Below, one piece after another: positions 6,855-10,668 of a stretch of 10,668 nucleotides of DNA (positions within the stretch are counted from its first letter, which is position 1; each line of letters begins with the position of its first letter). Source of the stretch: an uncultured Burkholderiales bacterium. GTDB taxonomy: Bacteria > Pseudomonadota > Gammaproteobacteria > Burkholderiales > Burkholderiaceae_C. The stretch is from contig CAIYKK010000110.1 of NCBI GenBank assembly GCA_903926695.1, positions 1 through 10,668 of the forward strand, read 5' to 3'. The position numbers and the translations under genes are program-made. The notes beneath the pieces were generated by a model. It was not told the origin of the DNA. It searched no databases and worked only from the letters and a program-made list of their open reading frames with translations.

Positions 6855-6941
6855 GCGAGAGTGGCGTAATCGGTAGCCGCACGGGACTTAAAATCCCGGG
6901 ACAGTGATGTCGTACGGGTTCAAGTCCCGTCTCTCGCACCA
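6855..6941 (+). tRNA. tRNA-Leu (anticodon UAA)
   Basis: A class II tRNA of 87 nt with encoded CCA (6939-6941). The acceptor stem GCGAGAG (6855-6861) pairs with CTCTCGC (6931-6937), discriminator A6938. The anticodon arm is CGGGA-CTTAAAA-TCCCG with TAA at 6889-6891, reading UUA and UUG. The variable arm forms GACA/TGTC (6900-6911) and the T arm ACGGG/CCCGT. The D arm reads GTAATCGGTAGCCGC, departing slightly from the common GAAATTGGTAGACGC. It is the last gene of the trio. Confidence 0.97.
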
Positions 6942-7006
6942 ATTTTTCTAAAGATAAACTTTTTTCAGTAGCCGTATCAAGGTTTTTCACTCGACGGCGA
7001 TCAGGT

Positions 7007-7044
7007 GCGCTGTGGCGTCATCTTCGACTTCCAGCGCTGTTTTT
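7007..7044 (+). terminator. weak candidate terminator after the tRNA operon
   Basis: GCGCTG (7007-7012) can pair with CAGCGC (7032-7037) across a 19-base loop, and five T residues follow at 7040-7044. The long loop makes this a low-confidence call. It lies in the 194-base stretch between tRNA-Leu and the thioredoxin-like gene, where I saw no other clear feature. Confidence 0.3.
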
Positions 7045-7135
7045 AGGCTTGCGCCGCCAAGCTTTTCCCCGTTGGCGCATAGCTAGCGCAAGGTTATCCC
7101 AAGGTTGGCTCAATTCGCGGGTAAGCTCCCGCCCC

Positions 7136-7681
7136 ATGCCCATCACGCCATCGCCGACCCGCCGCCATGTTTTGCAAACCTGCTTGGTCGCCGCCAGTTC
7201 CGTCGCTCTGGCCGCAGCGGGCGCGCAGGGTTTGAGCGGGCCAGCCTACGCGGTCAGCCCGTGGTCGGGGCCGTTGTCGGCCTTCAGCCTGATCGACACC
7301 AGCGGCAAGCCCTGGCGCCCCGATGATTTCAAAGGCCGCGCCGTGCTGCTCAACTTCTGGGCCAGCTGGTGCGAGCCTTGCCGTGCCGAAATGCCCACGC
7401 TGCAGCAGGTGGCCGACCTCTACGGCCCCGACAAACTCCTGGTGCTGGCCATCAACTTCAAGGAAACCCCCGCCCGCGCCCTGCAGTTTGCCCAAACCAC
7501 GGGCGTGACCGTGCCGGTGCTGCTCGACACCGACGGCCGGGCGGCGCGCCAGTGGGGCGTGAAGGTGTTTCCCACCACGTTGATGATCGACAGCCGGGGC
7601 CGTCCGCGCCAGCGCGTGCAGGGCGAAGTGGACTGGACCAGCGATGCCGCCACCCGGCTGATTACTGCGCTGCAGCGATAA
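7136..7681 (+). CDS. TlpA-like thioredoxin-family thiol-disulfide oxidoreductase, exported
   Basis: A 181-residue protein of the TlpA/ResA/redoxin type, expected to reduce or rearrange disulfides outside the cytoplasm. The N terminus has a twin-arginine-like motif (TRRHVLQ, residues 8-14). A hydrophobic alanine-rich segment follows, with a possible cleavage site after AYA at residue 39. The thioredoxin fold follows: a beta strand AVLLNFWASW, then the active site Cys79-Glu-Pro-Cys82 and the cis-proline Pro146 in VFPTT. The WCEPC active site and the KVFPTT stretch are typical of TlpA-like reductases. The ATG at 7136 is preferred to an in-frame TTG at 7049 because it puts the signal peptide at the N terminus, although its ribosome binding site is weak. 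The next gene, 129 bases downstream, encodes an exported cysteine enzyme, a plausible but unproven partner. A Sec route instead of Tat is possible. Confidence 0.88.
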   Translation: MPITPSPTRRHVLQTCLVAASSVALAAAGAQGLSGPAYAVSPWSGPLSAFSLIDTSGKPWRPDDFKGRAVLLNFWASWCEPCRAEMPTLQQVADLYGPDKLLVLAINFKETPARALQFAQTTGVTVPVLLDTDGRAARQWGVKVFPTTLMIDSRGRPRQRVQGEVDWTSDAATRLITALQR

Positions 7682-7810
7682 TTGCCCCGCCTTTGACGGG
7701 CGCGCTGTTTGCCAGCCGCTGCCCCGTTGCGGCGCCACTTCCCGGCGCATCTTGACCTGCGCCGGTGCTTTGTGGCCCTCCCGCCCATCCTCCTTTTTCG
7801 GAGCACCCGC

Positions 7811-8920
7811 ATGACCTCTATTCGCCGTACCTTTCTGAAAAACACCGCTGCCGCCGCCGTGGCCGTGGCGCTGCCTTCGCTCAGCTTTGCCCAGACGCCA
7901 GCGCGCACCCTGTTTGCGCCCCAGAGCGGCGGCTGGCGCACGTTTGAAGTTACCACCCGCGTGGACATTTTGAAACCCGACGGCGAAACCCGCGTCTGGC
8001 TGCCCGTGCCTTCGGTCAACGGCGAGTATCAGCAGTCGCTGGAGAGCAGTTTTTCCGCCAACGGCACCGGCAAACTCCTGCAAGACGGCCAGCAGGGCGT
8101 GAAAATGCTCTACGTCGAATTTGCCGCGACCGAAACCAAGCCCTTTATCGAGCTGACCAGCCGCGTCCAGACCCAAAATCGCGCTGTGGACTGGTCGCAG
8201 AAAAACGCCAAGGCCGAAGACGCGGATACGCTGCGCTACTTCACCCGGCCCACGCGCCTGATTCCCACCGACGGCATCGTGCGCAAAACCGCGCTGGCCG
8301 CCATTCAAGGCGCGAAAACCGACGTTGAAAAAGCGCAAAAAATCTACGACTGGATCGTTGCCAACACCTACCGCGAGCCCAAAGTGCGCGGTTGCGGCGA
8401 AGGCGACATCAAAACCATGCTGGAAACCGGCAACCTGGGCGGCAAATGCGCCGACCTGAACGCGCTGTTTGTCGGCCTGTGCCGCGCCGTCGGCCTGCCC
8501 GCCCGTGACGTGTATGGCGTTCGCCTGGTGCCGTCAAGCTTTGGCTACAAAGAGCTGTCAGGCAACCCTGCCAGCCTCAAGGGCGCGCAGCATTGCCGCT
8601 CCGAGGTCTATCTGAAAGGCTACGGCTGGGTGGCAATGGACCCCGCCGACGTGGCCAAAGTCATGCGCCAGGAAACCGCCGACTGGATCAAAAACACCAC
8701 CAATCCCGTCGTGGCGCCCGTCAACAAAGCACTGTTCGGCGGCTGGGAAGGCAACTGGATGGCCTACAACACCGCACACGATGTGGCCCTGCCCAATTCC
8801 AAAGGCGAAAAGCTCGGCTTTTTCATGTACCCCGCCGCAGAAAATGCCGCCGGGCGCCTTGACTCCTACGCGCCGGATGATTTCAAGTACCAGATCACGG
8901 CCAAAGAAATTAAGGGCTGA
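7811..8920 (+). CDS. Tat-exported transglutaminase-like superfamily protein
   Basis: A 369-residue protein with a clear twin-arginine signal peptide (SIRRTFLKN, residues 3-11, then an alanine-rich stretch ending LSFAQ near residue 28). An N-terminal beta-rich region comes first (about 40-130; RVWLPVPS at 61-68). A transglutaminase-like core follows with an intact papain-type triad: Cys213 in GGKCADLNALFVGL, His261 in GAQHCRSEVY, and Asp277 in GWVAMDPADV. Bacterial members of this superfamily are mostly proteases or amidases rather than cross-linkers, so the reaction is not known here. Three further cysteines (195, 224, 262) could form disulfides. GGAG (7800-7803) precedes the ATG by seven bases, which fixes the start. 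The folded-state export implied by a Tat signal, and the adjacent thioredoxin-like gene, are consistent with a periplasmic cysteine enzyme. Confidence 0.88.
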   Translation: MTSIRRTFLKNTAAAAVAVALPSLSFAQTPARTLFAPQSGGWRTFEVTTRVDILKPDGETRVWLPVPSVNGEYQQSLESSFSANGTGKLLQDGQQGVKMLYVEFAATETKPFIELTSRVQTQNRAVDWSQKNAKAEDADTLRYFTRPTRLIPTDGIVRKTALAAIQGAKTDVEKAQKIYDWIVANTYREPKVRGCGEGDIKTMLETGNLGGKCADLNALFVGLCRAVGLPARDVYGVRLVPSSFGYKELSGNPASLKGAQHCRSEVYLKGYGWVAMDPADVAKVMRQETADWIKNTTNPVVAPVNKALFGGWEGNWMAYNTAHDVALPNSKGEKLGFFMYPAAENAAGRLDSYAPDDFKYQITAKEIKG

Positions 8921-8996
8921 TTGAGTCCGGTTTTTTCATGAAAGCCGCGCTTCGGCATGTTGGATGTGAAGATTCATTTATTTACTCAAGGCGCGC

Positions 8997-9392
8997 ATGA
9001 AAAAATGGCTTATGTCCGTCATTTTTATAAAACCCCTGCTGGAGCTGATCGCCACCGCCTTTTATGCCGCAAAGGCGGCGGCACTGCATGATCTGCAGGG
9101 ACACTATTTCATGCATCGCGGCATCAGGCTTGACGTGCTGGAGCATGCCGACACGTTTCGCTGGATCAGCACTGCAGACGTTTGCAAACTCCTTCCCGGC
9201 TTTCCGGGCGATGCTAGCCTGCTCAACATGCACCCGGCCGATGTCATGCCGCTCAGCGCCGGGTCAGGCGCACGCATCAAGGCCGAGCGGCTGCACGAGA
9301 TGCTGATGAAGTCCCAGAATGCCGAAGGCATTCAGTTTCGCAACTGGCTTTTGCGGGAAATTATTCACCCGGCCAACCGCGCTCGGGAGTGA
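8997..9392 (+). CDS. small protein with a degenerate BRO-N (phage antirepressor-like) domain
   Basis: 131 residues, starting at an ATG with AAGG (8988-8991) five bases upstream. Residues 40-127 follow the BRO-N pattern. GIRLDVL, then RWISTADVCKLL (55-66), resembles the W-F-V-A-x-D-V-C strand and helix of that family. ERLHEMLMKSQ (97-107), then FRNWLLREIIHPA (114-126), resembles the closing S-x-x-x-x-A-x-x-F-R-x-W-x-x-x-E-V-x-P helix. BRO-N domains are found in phage and plasmid antirepressors and bind DNA or proteins. No phage genes lie nearby. The first 30 residues are hydrophobic (WLMSVIFIKPLLELIATAF), which is odd for a DNA-binding protein; an alternative start at Met39 (9111) would remove them. 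The resemblance is by eye only, and the function is unknown. Confidence 0.55.
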   Translation: MKKWLMSVIFIKPLLELIATAFYAAKAAALHDLQGHYFMHRGIRLDVLEHADTFRWISTADVCKLLPGFPGDASLLNMHPADVMPLSAGSGARIKAERLHEMLMKSQNAEGIQFRNWLLREIIHPANRARE

Positions 9393-9508
9393 GGAAAAAC
9401 GCATCCGTTGGGTGTTGAGCGGCTTGCTGGCCAGGAAAGTCGTTGCAAGGAGGCGAAAACCAGCAAATCGCTGTGGTTTTGGCGGGGCATTCGTGTAACA
9501 TTAAGTCA

Positions 9509-9524
9509 CCTAATTTACGTTAGG
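9509..9524. other. small dyad upstream of the DUF1161-type gene
   Basis: CCTAA (9509-9513) and TTAGG (9520-9524) form an inverted repeat around TTTACG. A weak promoter-like pair, TTTACG (9514-9519) and CATAGT (9538-9543) with an 18-base spacer, overlaps it. It could be an operator, but the evidence is slight. The remaining 9393-9607 spacer also holds a bulged hairpin at 9456-9480. Confidence 0.25.
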
Positions 9525-9607
9525 CGGCTAGAAAATTCATAGTTTCACGCCGAATTCCCTCAACCCGGCAGCACCCGTGCCCTAGCAATAGCTATCAGGA
9601 GATATCC

Positions 9608-9835
9608 ATGAAGAAAACCATCTTTGCAGCTCTTTTCATCGTCGCATGCGCAAACAGCTTTGCAACTCCCAAGCCATGCGAAGAACTGAAAACCGAAATC
9701 GCCACCAAGCTCGACGCAGGCAAGGCCAAGGGCGCTTACACGCTCGACATCGTTGAAACCGGCAAGGCTGGCAGCGCAAAAGTCGTCGGTAAGTGCGACA
9801 AGGGCGCCAAGAAAATTACTTACGCCAAGAAGTAA
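9608..9835 (+). CDS. small secreted protein, DUF1161-like
   Basis: A 75-residue protein with a Sec signal peptide (MKKTIFAALFIVACANSFA, residues 1-19, cleavage after SFA). The mature part of 56 residues begins TPKPCEELKTEIATKLDA and continues with a YTLDIV segment and a KVVGKCDKG segment. I recognise this as the DUF1161 pattern: P-x-P-C-E-E-L-K near the mature N terminus and a second Cys in a V-G-x-C motif. Cys24 and Cys63 would be the only cysteines after cleavage and probably form a disulfide. No function is known to me for the family; the location is expected to be periplasmic. AGGAG (9597-9601) precedes the ATG by six bases, a strong ribosome binding site. The gene stands alone, with a 215-base spacer upstream and a minus-strand gene converging from the right. 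Confidence 0.8.
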   Translation: MKKTIFAALFIVACANSFATPKPCEELKTEIATKLDAGKAKGAYTLDIVETGKAGSAKVVGKCDKGAKKITYAKK

Positions 9836-9864
9836 TACCGGCCACCTCTCTGAGCCACGGTTAA

Positions 9865-9917
9865 CCGCCCTCGGCGGCAACCTTGGCCAGTGTCAAAACT
9901 GCTCTGTACAACCAGAG
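9865..9917. other. paired small hairpins in the convergent spacer (possible weak bidirectional termination)
   Basis: CCGCC-CTC-GGCGG (9865-9877) is extended by GGTT/AACC on its outside. A second hairpin, CTCTG-TACAAC-CAGAG, lies at 9902-9917. They sit between the converging DUF1161-type gene and the minus-strand Cys-rich gene. Neither has a strong T run on either strand, so termination is only a guess. Confidence 0.3.
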
Positions 9918-9928
9918 TCTGTCTGTTT

Positions 9929-10189
9929 TCACTCCATACTTTTACGGCTTCGGCTCCTTGTCGCTGCCCAGCGCGACTTGATCAGCAGCGGATTGAGTAG
10001 CGCATAACTATCCATATCCTCATCGTTTTCGCGCCTGGCTTGATGCTCATGGCAGTAACCATCCGGCCCGGATGAGCGGGACTGCGCTTGCTGCGCGTCA
10101 GATTGTTCGGCAGGGCTGGCCGAAGCCTGGCATCCCCGCATGAAGTCAAATGCGCTGCAGGTAGCGCAGGTTTTTTGGTTTAAGTTCAT
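9929..10189 (-). CDS. unrecognised small Cys-rich protein (putative metal-binding)
   Basis: An 86-residue protein on the minus strand that I do not recognise. The start at 10189 is well supported: on the minus strand GGAGGAG ends seven bases before the ATG, one of the best ribosome binding sites in the window. An in-frame upstream ATG at 10231 has no such site. The N-terminal half carries KTCATCSAF (Cys8, Cys11), a third cysteine in RGCQ (Cys20), and GYCHEHQ (Cys46, His47, His49). This CxxC...C...CxxH spacing could bind zinc or an iron-sulfur cluster. A Ser/Gln/Ala-rich linker lies between, and the C terminus is basic (KSRWAATRSRSRKS). There is no signal peptide or membrane segment, so it is probably cytoplasmic. 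A dyad at 10232-10251 lies upstream. That it is a real gene rests mainly on the ribosome binding site and Cys spacing. Confidence 0.6.
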   Translation of the reverse strand: MNLNQKTCATCSAFDFMRGCQASASPAEQSDAQQAQSRSSGPDGYCHEHQARRENDEDMDSYALLNPLLIKSRWAATRSRSRKSME

Positions 10190-10231
10190 TTTTTGTCTCC
10201 TCCACGTTGTACTGTGTCTTTCCCCGTGCAA

Positions 10232-10251
10232 TCGACTTTACACACAGTCGA
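10232..10251. promoter_or_regulatory. dyad upstream of the Cys-rich minus-strand gene (possible operator)
   Basis: TCGACT (10232-10237) and AGTCGA (10246-10251) are perfect inverted repeats around an eight-base TTACACAC centre. The element lies 43-62 bases upstream of the minus-strand start at 10189, where a promoter would be expected. On that strand a -10-like TAAAGT falls inside it. A regulator-binding site is possible. Confidence 0.35.
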
Positions 10252-10336
10252 ACTTTGTTTTTTACATTGGGTAACCAGCGCAAATCATCGTGATCCAGGC
10301 TGCACTCGTCAAGAGTGGTAACCGTGATGCGGCACC

Positions 10337-10352
10337 GATTTTGCGCAAAATC
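10337..10352. repeat. 16-bp perfect palindrome in the intergenic region
   Basis: GATTTTGCGCAAAATC is a complete palindrome with no central gap. It lies within the 332-base stretch (10190-10521) that has no credible gene. The symmetry is that of a site bound by a dimeric regulator. A palindrome of this length occurs by chance roughly once in 65 kb per position-wise expectation, so it is suggestive rather than conclusive. Confidence 0.45.
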
Positions 10353-10447
10353 CGGCCCGATCAGAGGAAAAAGAGGCCCACCTGCCTGTCAAAGCGGGTC
10401 GCAAACCGGCTCGGGCCAGGTTTAAGCCGCTGTGCGTTCAGGCCGCC

Positions 10448-10474
10448 AATCAGTTACAAAAACTGGATTTTTTT
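10448..10474 (+). terminator. weak + strand terminator-like hairpin without an obvious upstream gene
   Basis: AATCAGTT (10448-10455) pairs with AACTGGATT (10461-10469) with one bulged G around the loop ACAAA. T residues run to 10474. The stem is AT-rich and therefore weak. No convincing + strand gene precedes it between 10190 and 10447, so it may close a small RNA, or it may be coincidental. Confidence 0.35.
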
Positions 10475-10485
10475 ACGAATGATTT

Positions 10486-10512
10486 AAAAAAACAGCCTCA
10501 TGGCGAGGGCTG
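10486..10512 (-). terminator. intrinsic terminator of the minus-strand pseudouridine synthase gene
   Basis: Read on the minus strand, CAGCCCTC pairs with GAGGCTG (seven base pairs with one bulged C) around the loop GCCAT. Seven U residues follow, seen as A at 10486-10492 on the + strand. It begins about ten bases past the stop at 10522. An alternative GAGGGC/GCCCTC hairpin overlaps its upstream side. Confidence 0.65.
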
Positions 10513-10521
10513 CGATTGCCC

Positions 10522-10668
10522 TCAAACCCAGTTCAGGCGCAGATGGCTTTCAAATTGCCGCGCCTGACCCGTCAGCGGGTCGGTAAACGCAATGGAGCGC
10601 GCCAGCAGTTGCAGCGGCTTCGCAAAGTCGTCCTCGGGCGTGGGCGTGACGGGCGGGTAAATGCGGTC
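10522..10668 (-). CDS. RluA-like RNA pseudouridine synthase, C-terminal fragment (5' end outside window)
   Basis: The last 48 codons and TGA stop (10522-10524) of a minus-strand gene cut by the right edge. The translation begins DRIYPPVTPTP, continues with KPLQLLARSIAFTDPLTG, and closes QARQFESHLRLNW. The block L-A-R-x-I-x-F-x-D-P-L-T-G followed by a short F-E-S tail is the usual end of RluA/RluC-family pseudouridine synthases. There an L-H-A-x-x-L-x-F-x-H-P strand closes the catalytic domain. These enzymes isomerise specific uridines in rRNA or tRNA. The catalytic aspartate (in the HRLD motif) is outside the window, so neither target nor activity can be judged. A good intrinsic terminator follows at 10486-10512. 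Confidence 0.75.
   Translation of the reverse strand, partial: DRIYPPVTPTPEDDFAKPLQLLARSIAFTDPLTGQARQFESHLRLNWV

Noticed and set aside
7049..7135. In-frame N-terminal extension of the thioredoxin-like protein from a TTG codon
   Set aside because: It would bury the twin-arginine signal peptide 29 residues inside the protein, and the extension looks like random arginine-rich translation.
9055..9078. Hairpin CCGCCTTT / AAAGGCGG inside the BRO-N-like gene
   Set aside because: It has an eight-base loop and no T run on either strand, and it lies in coding sequence. It is probably a by-product of alanine and lysine codons, though it could favour the downstream start at 9111.
9456..9480. Hairpin AAAACCAGC / GCTG-TG-GTTTT after the BRO-N-like gene
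   Set aside because: The stem has a two-base bulge, and its only T residues are part of the stem, so it does not qualify as a clear intrinsic terminator.
10290..10487. Open frame of 65 codons on the + strand
   Set aside because: It has no ribosome binding site, runs through both the 16-bp palindrome and a terminator-like hairpin, and encodes a residue mix typical of random sequence.
1..10668. CRISPR arrays, insertion sequences, integrases, toxin-antitoxin pairs or a multi-gene defence system
   Set aside because: I saw no regularly spaced repeats, transposase or recombinase motifs, or paired toxin-antitoxin frames by eye. Apart from the isolated BRO-N-like gene there is no sign of a mobile element, and no integration boundary is visible at the tRNA genes.

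Overview
The window reads as chromosomal DNA of a betaproteobacterium, probably Burkholderiales and most likely Comamonadaceae (Polaromonas/Rhodoferax-like). The grounds are protein style, GC-rich third positions, the block tRNA-Leu, tig, clpP, clpX, lon, and the following tRNA trio. The genus is an inference; no database was searched.

Left part (1-6524): the last 70 codons of an RND efflux permease run in from the left edge. Then comes tRNA-Leu(UAG), followed by four protein-quality-control genes on the + strand: trigger factor (tig), the ClpP protease, its AAA+ partner ClpX, and the Lon protease. Trigger factor receives nascent chains at the ribosome. ClpXP and Lon degrade damaged or tagged proteins. 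All diagnostic motifs are intact: the trigger factor ribosome-binding loop, the ClpP Ser-His-Asp triad, the ClpX zinc finger, Walker motifs and IGF loop, and the Lon Ser-Lys dyad. The spaces between these genes hold signals: a strong intrinsic terminator between clpP and clpX, and a good sigma-32 (heat-shock) promoter in front of lon followed by a GC-rich leader hairpin.

Middle (6541-6941): a near-consensus sigma-70 promoter drives tRNA-Gly(GCC), tRNA-Cys(GCA) and tRNA-Leu(UAA). This is the gene order of the E. coli glyW-cysT-leuZ operon. Terminator-like hairpins lie in both spacers, although the downstream tRNAs have almost no room for promoters of their own.

Right part (7136-10668): this is less conserved. 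It carries an exported TlpA/thioredoxin-like protein and a Tat-exported transglutaminase-like protein side by side. Next come a 131-residue protein whose C-terminal part resembles a degenerate BRO-N (phage antirepressor) domain, and a small secreted DUF1161-type protein. On the minus strand are an unrecognised small Cys-rich protein and the 3' end of a pseudouridine synthase cut by the window edge. The 332 bases between those two minus-strand genes hold a 16-bp perfect palindrome, a dyad upstream of the Cys-rich gene, and terminator-like hairpins.

No CRISPR array, insertion sequence, rRNA or recognisable multi-gene defence system was seen. The most interesting items are regulatory (the lon heat-shock promoter and the internal tRNA-operon hairpins) and the small uncharacterised proteins on the right.
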